The notes beneath the pieces were generated by a model, which did not search any database, was not told where the DNA came from, and saw only the letters and a program-made list of their open reading frames with translations. From Gammaproteobacteria bacterium (GTDB taxonomy: Bacteria; Pseudomonadota; Gammaproteobacteria; Pseudomonadales; Azotimanducaceae), in contig PASO01000038.1 of NCBI GenBank assembly GCA_002712135.1, positions 1 to 15,990 on the forward strand: a stretch of 15,990 nt of DNA, in the 5' to 3' direction. How positions within the stretch are numbered: position 1 is the stretch's first letter; every line of letters begins with the position of its first letter. Made by a program: the position numbers and the translations under genes. Positions 1 through 8,325 of the stretch are shown piece after piece.

Positions 1-35
1 AGCGAGCGATCTTCAGTCGTTGTCGCTTTACTCAT
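1..35 (-). CDS. Start of a downstream gene, probably the partner ABC half-transporter (partial)
   Basis: On the minus strand an ATG at 35-33 opens a frame reading MSKATTTEDRS that stays open to the left edge. Its first bases overlap the end of the preceding ABC transporter gene in an ATGAGTAA arrangement, with the stop of the upstream gene at 30-28. Short start/stop overlaps of this type are typical of translationally coupled subunits. Since the upstream gene encodes a half-size ABC exporter, the likely partner is the second half of a heterodimer, but only 11 codons are visible, so the product is inferred from context alone. No strong Shine-Dalgarno is seen, which fits coupling. Confidence 0.5.
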   Translation of the reverse strand, partial: MSKATTTEDRS

Positions 36-2085
36 GGTCATCTAACTCTGCCACACCCAAGATCTCCGCCTCAACAAAGGCACGATACAGACCGTTTGCT
101 CGTGTCATCAGCTCATCGTGCCGTCCCAACTCGACAATCTGGCCATTCTCCAGAAATGCAATCTGATCCGCATTACGGATAGTGGAGAGTCTATGGGTGA
201 TCAGCAGGATAATCCTACCGGCCCCCCATGCTGCTAGATTCTCAAGCACCTGTTGCTCGGTTCGCGCGTCGAGCGACGCGGTGGGCTCATCAAGAATAAG
301 GATAGGCGTATCCCGTACTACGGCTCGTGCAATACTGAGCCGCTGTCGTTGTCCTGCCGACAGCTTGCCACCACGCTCCCCCAATTCCGTATCAAATCCT
401 TTAGACATCTCCAGGATAAATTCTTTGGCACAAGCAATCTCCGCGGCTTCCTCTACCGCATGCCGCTCAACATGGGGTGCGCCAAATACGATGTTATTAC
501 GAACAGTGTCCGTGAACAGTACGTTTTTCTGCAATGCAATGGCAGCATTGGCGCGAATATCGTTGATAGACATGTCACGCAGATCTACGCCGTTGATGCA
601 GATTCGGCCTTCATCTGGATCATAGAGCCGCAATAGCAACGACATCAGCGTCGACTTCCCGGATCCTGTTCCACCGACAATGGCGGTTACGGTGCCGGCG
701 TGGGTCTGGAGCGCAGCACCATTAAGCACCTCTTTGTCAGCCACATAACCGAACGACAGGTTTTCCCAGGACACCGAGTCAATGGGGGCAGGAAACGCGA
801 CCGGATTTTCCGGGTCGGTCACTTCAGGTTCTAGGTCCAGCAGATAAAACGCCCGTTCCAGCGCGATAAACAGATCCTGCATGCGCATCCAGATTCCGAT
901 TAGTCCTCGTGCACTGCCAGTCGCACCCTCGACTCGCCCCCGGGCACTGCTGAAAGCCCCGTAGTTCCAAACCACGAAACCTATAAACGTGGCGACCAGC
1001 GCACCCAGAAACGTCTCCCGCTCTTCGATCACCCAGATCACCATGACGTACTCCGCTGCCAGCAGCAGACCACCTCCCAACATGGCAAATGCCATACCCA
1101 CCAGTACCATATCGAGTCTCAGGAAGTACGCAGCATCGAGCGCTCTCCGAGAATCAGCGTCAAATTGTTCAAACACAATATCTTCGGCATGATTTGCCTT
1201 GACCAGCCTGAGCGCGGAAAACACCTCTTGAGAGCGCGCGGTGAGTGCACTGTTCGCCTCCCGGTTAGCCATTGAACGCATACGAATCCGTGGGGTCGTC
1301 ATCACCGCAATCCACCCCAGTGGAATCGCGACGGCCACCATCATCAGCGCAAACCAGGGATCGAAGGCAGCTAGAAAGACCATACCGAATAGTAGATAGT
1401 AAATTGTAATAGCCGGACTGATAATGGCGCCCTGCAGGAGGTTCACGATCTGCGCACTGTCTTGGTAAACCCTGAACATAGCATCGCCAATACGGTGATT
1501 GTCATGATATCTCAGTGATAGAGACTCGGCGCGCTCAGCCATTGCCACCCGAAGGTTCTGATTAACGTTGTGCCATACCCAGGTACTGTAATACCACATA
1601 AACATACCAACAACGGCGCCACCCACCGCACCAATGATCGACCAGATAAGCAAACGGTTGCGCACCGTGCGACGCTGCTCATGAGTTAGTTCTGACTCTG
1701 CCTCTTGACTCATGGCAGGCACCTTCGTTATCAGGGGATTACCCGACTTGTCAGCTGACTTAGATTTGGCTTTTCCCTGACCCAACTTTTGCGGATCTGT
1801 GGTGATATATTGATCACCCACGAACAACACAGTAGCCTGAATCGGCTGCAGCTTTTCGCCTATCAGCACCTTGTTAGTCCAGAGGTCGGTACCCACAAGA
1901 CCGGTGACCAGAGCAACTAGCAAGCCCGAGGATCCCAAAGCACCCAGTACCAGCAGATGCAGGAACATTGGTTTTATATAGGGCCAGGTGCGCAGCGCAA
2001 GTTGGAACATCCTGCGAAAGCTCATCTGCGGCGGAGCCGCCACTTCGGTAGACCGGTAGCCTTTTATTAACCCGAGATCACTCAT
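28..2085 (-). CDS. ABC exporter half-transporter (fused membrane and ATPase domains)
   Basis: This 685-residue protein has the order membrane domain then ATPase of MsbA/LmrA-like exporters, so it should export a lipid, peptide or drug-like substrate across the inner membrane as a dimer. Membrane segments are visible at about 42-64, 147-169, 222-243 and 245-262, with more near 330-380. The ATPase has Walker A GGTGSGKST (471-479), Q-loop Q519, a slightly altered signature LSAGQ (575-579), Walker B ILILDE (595-600) and switch His631, so it should be catalytically competent. An unusual polar, Lys/Ser-rich stretch of about 75 residues (70-145) lies between the first two membrane segments. The start was moved from 2109 to the ATG at 2085 because a strong AGGAGGG lies 8 nt before it. 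It overlaps the next minus-strand gene at its 3' end. The substrate cannot be told from sequence. Confidence 0.95.
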   Translation of the reverse strand: MSDLGLIKGYRSTEVAAPPQMSFRRMFQLALRTWPYIKPMFLHLLVLGALGSSGLLVALVTGLVGTDLWTNKVLIGEKLQPIQATVLFVGDQYITTDPQKLGQGKAKSKSADKSGNPLITKVPAMSQEAESELTHEQRRTVRNRLLIWSIIGAVGGAVVGMFMWYYSTWVWHNVNQNLRVAMAERAESLSLRYHDNHRIGDAMFRVYQDSAQIVNLLQGAIISPAITIYYLLFGMVFLAAFDPWFALMMVAVAIPLGWIAVMTTPRIRMRSMANREANSALTARSQEVFSALRLVKANHAEDIVFEQFDADSRRALDAAYFLRLDMVLVGMAFAMLGGGLLLAAEYVMVIWVIEERETFLGALVATFIGFVVWNYGAFSSARGRVEGATGSARGLIGIWMRMQDLFIALERAFYLLDLEPEVTDPENPVAFPAPIDSVSWENLSFGYVADKEVLNGAALQTHAGTVTAIVGGTGSGKSTLMSLLLRLYDPDEGRICINGVDLRDMSINDIRANAAIALQKNVLFTDTVRNNIVFGAPHVERHAVEEAAEIACAKEFILEMSKGFDTELGERGGKLSAGQRQRLSIARAVVRDTPILILDEPTASLDARTEQQVLENLAAWGAGRIILLITHRLSTIRNADQIAFLENGQIVELGRHDELMTRANGLYRAFVEAEILGVAELDDHE

Positions 2086-2093
2086 GGATTTAA

Positions 2094-2100
2094 CCCTCCT
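2094..2100 (-). promoter_or_regulatory. Shine-Dalgarno site fixing the start of the ABC exporter
   Basis: The minus strand reads AGGAGGG here, an almost perfect anti-16S match, 8 nt upstream of the ATG at 2085. A start at 2109 would put this site inside the coding sequence and has no equivalent site of its own. Confidence 0.85.
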
Positions 2101-2145
2101 TTGCTCCAACGATCCGGTTTTTTAAAACCACCGCAACATTCTGTT

Positions 2146-2166
2146 CTCACCGAAGGTGAGCTTCGG
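2146..2166. repeat. Two overlapping, mutually exclusive short hairpins
   Basis: CTCACC (2146-2151) pairs with GGTGAG (2155-2160) around GAA. The overlapping CCGAAG (2150-2155) pairs with CTTCGG (2161-2166) around GTGAG. Both are perfect 6-bp stems and cannot form together. They sit in the 227-nt divergent gap between the ABC exporter (minus) and the first DUF3604 gene (plus), about 60 nt upstream of the exporter start, so they could lie in its leader or in an operator region. No T-run follows, so a terminator is unlikely. The rest of 2086-2312 shows no convincing promoter boxes to me. Confidence 0.4.
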
Positions 2167-2312
2167 CACAACTATCTCAGCGCTGCTTTAGATAAGTCAA
2201 CTCGCCTCATGTTTCCTGACAGAAGACTTACATAAACGGAATGGTCCTCGCTATGATGATATGCTCTTGTAAGGGGCCAACCCTATAAACACTTAACCTC
2301 AAGCGACAATAC

Positions 2313-4187
2313 ATGAATAAGATCATCCCATTACTACTGATCACCATGCCGATTACCGCCGAGCAATCCTATTCTCCTTATGTCGACCGGGACTATCCGG
2401 AGAACGTCTACTGGGGCGATACCCACCTGCATACCTATCTGTCCGGCGACGCCTACTCCATGGGAACCTCCATCACCCCGGATCAGGCCTATCGTTTTGC
2501 CAGGGGAGAAACCATAAGGGCCACCGGGGGCGACGAGGTCAGAATGCGCCGACCTCTCGACTTTATGATGGTGGCAGATCATGCGGAGAACCTGGGTGCG
2601 TTGCCAGCTCTCATGGCTGGTGATCGGCGGCTTCTGGATTCTGAACACGGCCGGCGATTCGCGAAGATGCTGGCAGAAAGACCCACACTGCAGAGTGCGC
2701 TGCGCGCCAAAACCCTAGCAGAATACAACGATCTGAGCGGTGCGCTTATGCAGACAAAAGCATCCCATAGTGGCGACTATGGCATCGATGAAACGTTCAA
2801 ACGTGAGGTTTGGCGCGAGGTCGTCGCCGCGGCTGAGCGCCACAACGACCCGGGAAACTTCACAACCTTTGCCGGCTATGAATACAGCAGCAACCCCCCC
2901 ATGCTGCATCGTAATGTGCTCTACGCCGGCGGACCGTCGGCAACCCTGAAGACCTTGCCCTTCTCGAAATTCGACAGCGCCGACCCTGAAGACCTTTGGG
3001 CTTATTTGCACGAATATCGCCAGACCACGGGCAGCGATGTCATGTCCATTCCACACAACAGCAACCTGAGTCGTGGCAACATGTTTAAGACCGTCACCTA
3101 TGAAGGTAAGGCGATCACACCCGACTACGCCCATATCCGCTCCAGCATCGAACCCCTTGTCGAAGTCACCCAGATCAAGGGTGACAGCGAAACCCATCCA
3201 TTGATCTCAACAAAGGATGAATTTGCTGACCATGAGACCTGGGGCAAATTTGAGTCGACAAAGACGACGAAGAAGAAAGACAGTTCCAAAAAGAGCCCTG
3301 ACCCCACTACTTTGGCGCGAGCATCCTACGTCCGCTCCGCGCTTCAGACCGGTCTCGATATCGAGGCAAACGTCGGGGTGAATCCCTACAAGTTCGGCAT
3401 GATAGGTGCTACCGATGCACACACCGGGCTTGCTACCGTTGATGAGGACAATTTCTGGGGAAAGATGGGCGGCAATGAACCCAGCCCGTACCGCGCAGTT
3501 ACACTCACTACCTTCTCCGCTTCCGGCTATGCCGCCGTCTGGACCACGGAGAACACAAGGGAAGCGATCTTCGCCGCGATGAAGCGGCGCGAGGTGTATG
3601 CCACTACCGGACCACGGATGACCCTGCGTTTTTTTGCCGGATGGGACTATAAAGAGAGCGACGCACAACGGCCGGATATTGCGGAAACAGGCTATAAGCT
3701 TGGCGTTCCCATGGGGGGCGACTTGATTCAAAACAAGAAGACCAGAGTCCCGACATTTTTAATTCGCGCCACCAAAGAACCGGACGGTGCGAACCTAGAT
3801 CGGGTGCAGATCGTGAAAGGCTGGCGCAACAAAAAAGGTAAGCTGCTCGAAAAAGTCTACAACGTCGCCTGGTCTGTCAATGGAAAGTCAGGACATCGCA
3901 AGATCGATGCCGATGGTAACCTGCCAGTCGTAGGTTCCACCGTAAACCTTGAGGACGCCAGCTATCAAAATACGATAGGTAGTCCGGAACTCTCAGTCGT
4001 CTGGACCGACCCGGATTTCAATAAGCGTGAAGCAGCTGTTTACTATGTTCGCATCCTGCAGATTCCCACACCCCGCTGGACAACCTACGATGCAAAAGCC
4101 TACGGGCTAAAAGAGATCCAACAGAATCCACTCGCCGTAATTCAGGAACGTGCCTATTCATCACCGATCTGGTATACGCCCCAATAG
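2313..4187 (+). CDS. Secreted DUF3604 protein, PHP-like predicted metal hydrolase (copy 1)
   Basis: This 624-residue protein belongs to the DUF3604 family, recognised from its N-terminal block YWGDTHLHTYLSGDAYS and from VADHAE. A short signal peptide (about residues 1-16, ending PITA before EQS) predicts export to the periplasm. Candidate metal ligands follow the PHP-phosphoesterase pattern: HxH (H38, H40), DH (D89-H90), PHN (H248) and DAH (D368, H370). From this I infer a metal-dependent phosphoester or related hydrolase; the family has no settled activity. A Lys-rich low-complexity insert at about 310-331 interrupts the otherwise close match to the second copy at 10667-12508. The C-terminal half looks like a separate beta-rich domain ending in ERAYSSPIWYTPQ. 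The Shine-Dalgarno is weak. The gene converges on the oxidoreductase gene with an 18-nt gap. Confidence 0.93.
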   Translation: MNKIIPLLLITMPITAEQSYSPYVDRDYPENVYWGDTHLHTYLSGDAYSMGTSITPDQAYRFARGETIRATGGDEVRMRRPLDFMMVADHAENLGALPALMAGDRRLLDSEHGRRFAKMLAERPTLQSALRAKTLAEYNDLSGALMQTKASHSGDYGIDETFKREVWREVVAAAERHNDPGNFTTFAGYEYSSNPPMLHRNVLYAGGPSATLKTLPFSKFDSADPEDLWAYLHEYRQTTGSDVMSIPHNSNLSRGNMFKTVTYEGKAITPDYAHIRSSIEPLVEVTQIKGDSETHPLISTKDEFADHETWGKFESTKTTKKKDSSKKSPDPTTLARASYVRSALQTGLDIEANVGVNPYKFGMIGATDAHTGLATVDEDNFWGKMGGNEPSPYRAVTLTTFSASGYAAVWTTENTREAIFAAMKRREVYATTGPRMTLRFFAGWDYKESDAQRPDIAETGYKLGVPMGGDLIQNKKTRVPTFLIRATKEPDGANLDRVQIVKGWRNKKGKLLEKVYNVAWSVNGKSGHRKIDADGNLPVVGSTVNLEDASYQNTIGSPELSVVWTDPDFNKREAAVYYVRILQIPTPRWTTYDAKAYGLKEIQQNPLAVIQERAYSSPIWYTPQ

Positions 4188-4205
4188 GTATAGACCAGTC
4201 TCCGT

Positions 4206-5183
4206 TTACAATCCACGCAGTGGCAATCCTGCTGCTTCATAACAGGCGTCAATCGCCTTCATCTGATGCACTGCCTCATCCGCGTCGGTATACAGTGCTG
4301 CGCCCTGTTCAATGGCAGCAATGAAGGCATCCAGCTGATAGTCGTAGCTGGCGCGTTTATCAAAGGTCTCACTCGTTGTCGCATCGTCAACTGTGACTTC
4401 AAACTTGGTGCCGTGTTGCGGCGAAATGGGATTCCATATATGTAGTATGCCTTTCGAACCTGTCACCGTAAGATCAGCGCGTGTTTTACCACCATTGCGC
4501 ATATCCCCAGAGATATGTCCGACGATACCGCTCGGAAAAGTAAGATCGGCCTCTAGAAAGAGGTCAACATCGGGCTGGCCCGTTTCGGCATTCGCCGACA
4601 CTTCTAGTGGCTCTTCACCGGTGAGATGACGTACCCATGAGATCGGGTAGCAGCCGATATCCATCGTCACACCACCAGCGGTTTCATACTTGGTACGAAT
4701 GTCATCTTCCAAATGACCAGCAACATGAAACGCGGCTTCAATCTCGGAGATATCACCCAGGATACCCGAATCGCAGACCTCTTTTGCTCTGATGAAGCAG
4801 GGATGGTATCGATAGTGAAACGCATCCATCAGCACCAGGCCGGTCTCTTTCGCTACGGAGGCCATTTCCTCTGCCTCTTTGGCGTTACTGGCAATCGCTT
4901 TTTCACACAGAACGTGTTTGCCGGCTCTCAGCGCCTTGATGGACCACTCGCGATGCAGACCAATATGCAATGGGTTATATACTGCATCAATATCGGGATG
5001 GTTAATCACATCGTCATAACTATCCACAACGTTTGGAATGACATGTTCCTGCGCAAATGCTTCTGCACGCGATCGGTCGCGCGCCGCGACCACCGAAACC
5101 ACCGCCTCATCGATATTCTTGCATGGCTCGATCAAAGCGGCGGGCGTAATACGCGCAGCACCCAGTGTGCCAAATCTAATCAT
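4206..5183 (-). CDS. Gfo/Idh/MocA family NAD(P)-dependent oxidoreductase
   Basis: This 325-residue cytoplasmic protein matches the Gfo/Idh/MocA family of sugar, inositol and diol dehydrogenases in length and motifs. The N-terminal Rossmann segment begins IRFGTLGAARITP, giving a degenerate glycine-rich loop of the GxLGAARI type. YNPLH and HVLCEKAIASN follow, the latter matching the family's EKP motif but with Ala instead of Pro. FHYRYHP and GGVTMDIGCYPISW mark the catalytic domain, with the usual lysine in CEK. The start chosen is the ATG at 5183 rather than the adjacent GTG at 5186, because GGAGG (5189-5193) is then 5 nt away instead of 2. It lies 36 nt downstream of the amidohydrolase gene on the same strand, so the two are probably co-transcribed. 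The substrate is not determinable; a cyclic polyol, sugar or hydroxy compound is likely. Confidence 0.93.
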   Translation of the reverse strand: MIRFGTLGAARITPAALIEPCKNIDEAVVSVVAARDRSRAEAFAQEHVIPNVVDSYDDVINHPDIDAVYNPLHIGLHREWSIKALRAGKHVLCEKAIASNAKEAEEMASVAKETGLVLMDAFHYRYHPCFIRAKEVCDSGILGDISEIEAAFHVAGHLEDDIRTKYETAGGVTMDIGCYPISWVRHLTGEEPLEVSANAETGQPDVDLFLEADLTFPSGIVGHISGDMRNGGKTRADLTVTGSKGILHIWNPISPQHGTKFEVTVDDATTSETFDKRASYDYQLDAFIAAIEQGAALYTDADEAVHQMKAIDACYEAAGLPLRGL

Positions 5184-5188
5184 CACTA

Positions 5189-5193
5189 CCTCC
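5189..5193 (-). promoter_or_regulatory. Shine-Dalgarno site for the Gfo/Idh/MocA gene
   Basis: The minus strand reads GGAGG, 5 nt before the ATG at 5183 and only 2 nt before the GTG at 5186. This favours the ATG as the start. Confidence 0.75.
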
Positions 5194-5219
5194 GGTTAGT
5201 GCAATGCCTACTTGGAGGC

Positions 5220-6857
5220 CTATGGTTTATGGCGCAAGACCTCACCCGCCTGGGCACCGGTCAGTTCATCGTCCATCAGGTTGATCTGACCATTGATCAG
5301 CGTAACTTTGTAGCCTCGGGCTTTCTGTATGTAACGCCTGGCGCCTCCGGGGAAGTCGTGAGCCATCTCCGGGTGCAGCTCTGTCACGTTATCGAAGTCA
5401 ATGACGTTAACATCTGCCCGCATACCGGGGGCAAGCGTACCCCGGTCATTTAGACCAATGACTCGCGCAGGACCCGACGTCAACCGACGGATACCTTCGC
5501 CAATAGAATAGAGCTGCTTTTCCCGCAGCCAGTGTGACAGCGTAAAGGTAGACCAGCCTGCATCGATAAACTGTGATACGTGCGCACCAGCATCGCCCAG
5601 ACTTGGATAGATATTTTTACTCTTGAAGAGCTCTCCCAACTCGTCCAGGTCCTGGTTGAACATCCGCCAGGTAAAGAGGGCCCGTCCCTCCGTTTCTCTA
5701 CTGAGGCGTATGAACATTTCGGCTGGCGATTCACCATTCTGCTTCGCCAGAGCAACCAGATTGTCATTGATGTCCGCCGTATAGGTAGGCGTATCGCCAT
5801 CGCCTTGATAGTAGAGTCGACTCAGGGCAACCCAGGTTTCCTTTTTCCCTTCCTGTATCAGTTTCTGAACCGTATCGTCATCATTGAATGCCGCGACACG
5901 TCCAGCTAGATCTTTTTTACCGAGTGCATTCCAGGTTTCACCCACGAACGGCAACATGCCCTGAAGTCCAAACATAAAGCCAGATCCTCGCACCTGAGTA
6001 ATCGAGGTGATATCGCCATTCTTGCAGAACTCATCCAGCCACTTAGCGACGCGCTTGCCGGACCCGGGTTCATTGGCACCGCCGCCACTGAATAGTATCC
6101 GGTTGTTAGAGGCGCGGGACATTCTGAGCATGACGTCCTCGCTTGCGCCAACCGCCTGCATCAACGCGTTTCTTGCGCCGACTTCCCTGCCAATGACCTC
6201 CAGTTCCTGAGGGTCAGCAAAGGTTCCGGGGATGGACCGACCGTCCGGTAACCGGTGGCCTTCAAGACGGTTCGTGGAAAAACCAAATGCGCCTCCGTCA
6301 ATCGAGTCAGCGACGATGTCAGCCATCTGTTTCATTTCGTCCTCTGTTGCCAGCTCCTCAACTGCCCTTTCTCCCATGACATAGAAGCGAACCGCGCAGT
6401 GACCAACCAGGCCCGCCATATTGAGGGATGGCTTCAGTTCGTTGATCGCATCAAGATAACCGCCATAGTCTTCCCAGCTCCAAGGCAGCCAGGTCATGAT
6501 CGCATGCTTGTGAATGTCCTCTACGGTTTCCATCATGCCGGCCAGAAACTCTCTATCTTCCGGCCTGCACGGCGCAAAGGTCACACCGCAGTTACCCAGC
6601 AGCGCCGTCGACACACCGTGCCAGGACAAAGGGGTCATCGTAGGATCCCAGCCAATCTGAGCATCAAGGTGTGTATGCAGATCAATGAATCCCGGGGTTA
6701 CCAAATGACCCTCGGCATCGATCTCTTGTTTCCCCTTACCGTCAACTTCGCCCACTGCTGTGATGCAGCTATCATCAATCGCCAGATCGCCCGGGACTGG
6801 CTCGGCTCCTGTGCCATCAACCAGCTTACCGTTACGAATAACAATATCGTGTGCCAT
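5220..6857 (-). CDS. N-acyl-D-amino-acid deacylase-type amidohydrolase
   Basis: This 545-residue protein belongs to the amidohydrolase superfamily, in the branch annotated as D-aminoacylase or N-acyl-D-amino-acid deacylase, which removes acyl groups from N-acyl D-amino acids. It has the N-terminal small beta domain (IRNGKLVDGTG), metal-binding HxH in GFIDLHTHLD (H61, H63), the conserved cysteine in GNCG (C90) that serves as a zinc ligand in D-aminoacylases, GHCAVR in the middle, and DAGAHVSQF near residue 435. The C-terminus returns to the beta domain (GTLAPGMRADVNVID). No signal peptide is seen, so it is cytoplasmic. The start is the ATG at 6857, with GGAG at 6864-6867. Relatives of this length carry varied annotations, so the exact amide substrate is uncertain. 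It is the first gene of a probable operon with the oxidoreductase. Confidence 0.9.
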   Translation of the reverse strand: MAHDIVIRNGKLVDGTGAEPVPGDLAIDDSCITAVGEVDGKGKQEIDAEGHLVTPGFIDLHTHLDAQIGWDPTMTPLSWHGVSTALLGNCGVTFAPCRPEDREFLAGMMETVEDIHKHAIMTWLPWSWEDYGGYLDAINELKPSLNMAGLVGHCAVRFYVMGERAVEELATEDEMKQMADIVADSIDGGAFGFSTNRLEGHRLPDGRSIPGTFADPQELEVIGREVGARNALMQAVGASEDVMLRMSRASNNRILFSGGGANEPGSGKRVAKWLDEFCKNGDITSITQVRGSGFMFGLQGMLPFVGETWNALGKKDLAGRVAAFNDDDTVQKLIQEGKKETWVALSRLYYQGDGDTPTYTADINDNLVALAKQNGESPAEMFIRLSRETEGRALFTWRMFNQDLDELGELFKSKNIYPSLGDAGAHVSQFIDAGWSTFTLSHWLREKQLYSIGEGIRRLTSGPARVIGLNDRGTLAPGMRADVNVIDFDNVTELHPEMAHDFPGGARRYIQKARGYKVTLINGQINLMDDELTGAQAGEVLRHKP

Positions 6858-6863
6858 GTATCT

Positions 6864-6867
6864 CTCC
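6864..6867 (-). promoter_or_regulatory. Shine-Dalgarno site for the amidohydrolase gene
   Basis: The minus strand reads GGAG, 6 nt upstream of the ATG at 6857. A TTG start at 6869 would overlap this site and can be discarded. Confidence 0.75.
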
Positions 6868-7046
6868 AAAATAGTCTTTGTCTTAAAACATCTGAGTGTG
6901 AATACACCCTAGCGTACCAATACTTTCTCTGCTTTCCGAGCATGAACTGCGAACTAAACGTCAACAAACCGAAAACCTTCTGCCCCGCGGCAGCCGGTCT
7001 TGCCTGACTTCTTTTCTGATCATCGTTGTGTGAGAATCGCACACCG

Positions 7047-7355
7047 ATGTTACATATCGTTCTGCATTTCCTCATACCTTTCACGGTTGCTGCCGGTTTC
7101 TATCGACACAAACTGGTTGTCGCTTTTGCGCTGATGATGCTTGGTATGTTGATTGACATCGATCATCTGCTGGCAAACCCGATCTACGACCCAGGTCGCT
7201 GCAGCATCGGTTTTCATCCGCTCCATACTATTTTCCCAATCGGGATTTACATCGCTTTGTTTGCGCATGAGAAGACTCGCCTGCTTGGTCTGGGTCTGTG
7301 CATTCATATTGCACTAGATGCACAGGACTGTCTGACTATCGGTGTGTTTCCTTAA
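7047..7355 (+). CDS. Small His/Asp-rich membrane protein, DUF6122-like
   Basis: This 102-residue protein has three or four hydrophobic segments (about 4-18, 22-38, 61-75 and 79-92) and should be an inner-membrane protein. It resembles, from memory, the DUF6122 family, whose members share the stretches DIDHLLANPIYDP and GFHPLHT. Polar residues are concentrated within or beside membrane segments: H3, H7, D37, D39, H40, H57, H60, H87 and D91. This recalls the YdjM/DUF457 membrane-bound predicted metal-dependent hydrolases, so a metal site is possible (inference). The ATG at 7047 was chosen because the upstream TTG at 7026 only adds polar residues before the first membrane helix. It is divergent from the amidohydrolase and converges on the dehydrogenase gene with a 15-nt gap. 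Confidence 0.8.
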   Translation: MLHIVLHFLIPFTVAAGFYRHKLVVAFALMMLGMLIDIDHLLANPIYDPGRCSIGFHPLHTIFPIGIYIALFAHEKTRLLGLGLCIHIALDAQDCLTIGVFP

Positions 7356-7370
7356 CCACACTCGACCCGT

Positions 7371-8141
7371 TTAGAGTTCAGAACAGATATGCCCGCCATC
7401 GACAACAACCGTGGACCCTGTCATGTAGCTGGAAGCATCGGAAGCGAGCAGCAGTAAAGGGCCATCCAGATCCTCAAATTCACCATATCGTCGCATCGGT
7501 ATACCTTTCATGAAGCTCTCGGCGCGATCACTCTCCAACAGGACCCGACTGACGTCGGTCAAAATGTAACCAGGTGCCAGGGCGTTCACTCTAAGACCAT
7601 ATTTCGCGCCCTCAAGCGCCATGACCTCCGTCGCCTTCACCAGCGCGGCCTTGGACACAGCGTAGGGGAATTGTCCCTTGATGGTTCGATAAGCCGTGAT
7701 GGACGCAATGTTTACGATATTGCCCGCTTTCTGGCTATTGGCGGCCATCCGCTCGGTATACATCTTGGCAATTCGCCACACGGACTTGAGATTGGTATCC
7801 ATCACATAGTCCCAGTCATCCTCGTCGATCATGGTGAAAGTCTTCGCGCCTGACTCCACCCCGGCATTGTTGACGATGACATCGATAGGTCCTCCGACAT
7901 CCTCCGACGCCTGCATAAAAGAAGCGACACTCTCCGGTTTGCGGACGTCCAGTTCAAACCCCCATGCACTGCACCCCGAACCATTGAGTTCCTTAACTCG
8001 AGCTTCGATCTTGTCCATTCGCCTGGCACCAAGAACAACACTCGCACCTGCTTCAGCCAACACACCGGCAAAATGGTGCCCAAACCCGGATGATGCACCG
8101 GTGATCAGCACATTTTTACCACTCATTGAAAATTGGCTCAT
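7371..8141 (-). CDS. Short-chain dehydrogenase/reductase (classical SDR)
   Basis: This 256-residue classical SDR has every hallmark: nucleotide-binding TGASSGFG (14-21), NNAG (91-94), catalytic Ser147, Tyr160 and Lys164 in the YAVSK context, and APGYILT after the active site. It should interconvert an alcohol and a ketone with NAD(P)H in the cytoplasm. The pair of arginines after the second beta strand (GARR, near residue 40) leans towards NADP(H). The start ATG (8141) has GGAG at 8147-8150 with 5-nt spacing. It is transcribed alone, divergently from the unknown gene at 8326, and a perfect 12-bp palindrome lies between them. The substrate is not readable from sequence; neighbouring sugar-acid enzymes make a polyol or hydroxy acid plausible. 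Confidence 0.95.
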   Translation of the reverse strand: MSQFSMSGKNVLITGASSGFGHHFAGVLAEAGASVVLGARRMDKIEARVKELNGSGCSAWGFELDVRKPESVASFMQASEDVGGPIDVIVNNAGVESGAKTFTMIDEDDWDYVMDTNLKSVWRIAKMYTERMAANSQKAGNIVNIASITAYRTIKGQFPYAVSKAALVKATEVMALEGAKYGLRVNALAPGYILTDVSRVLLESDRAESFMKGIPMRRYGEFEDLDGPLLLLASDASSYMTGSTVVVDGGHICSEL

Positions 8142-8231
8142 AACAACTCCAAAAATGACTTACTGCGAGAGAAACGACTGTACCAGAAAGAACTGCGCCT
8201 AACCCGTGTTGCACCCTAACGTAAGAAAAAT

Positions 8232-8243
8232 GCAAATATTTGC
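8232..8243. promoter_or_regulatory. Perfect 12-bp palindrome, candidate operator
   Basis: GCAAATATTTGC reads the same on both strands and lies in the 184-nt divergent gap between the SDR (minus) and the unknown gene (plus). On the minus strand a TTGAAG overlaps its edge and could act as a -35 element, which would put the palindrome in the promoter spacer, although no good -10 follows. A dimeric repressor site is a reasonable guess. No regulator gene is present in the window. Confidence 0.45.
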
Positions 8244-8325
8244 TTCAACTCCCTGTTTACGCAAGTAGTTAGCAGTCATTCATGTAACAATGCCGGCTCT
8301 GAAAAAACGCTGAAGTGGAGAAGAT

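Noticed and set aside
4188-4205. Possible bidirectional terminator between the first DUF3604 gene and the oxidoreductase gene
   Set aside because: Only an AGAC/GTCT pair (4192-4201) is present, too short to support a terminator.
4713-5453. 246-residue plus-strand ORF opposite the oxidoreductase and amidohydrolase genes
   Set aside because: It lies antisense to two well-supported genes, crosses their intergenic gap and shows no family motifs.
6255-7007. 250-residue plus-strand ORF opposite the amidohydrolase 5' half
   Set aside because: Antisense to a motif-rich enzyme; its composition looks like a complement reading and it has no ribosome site.
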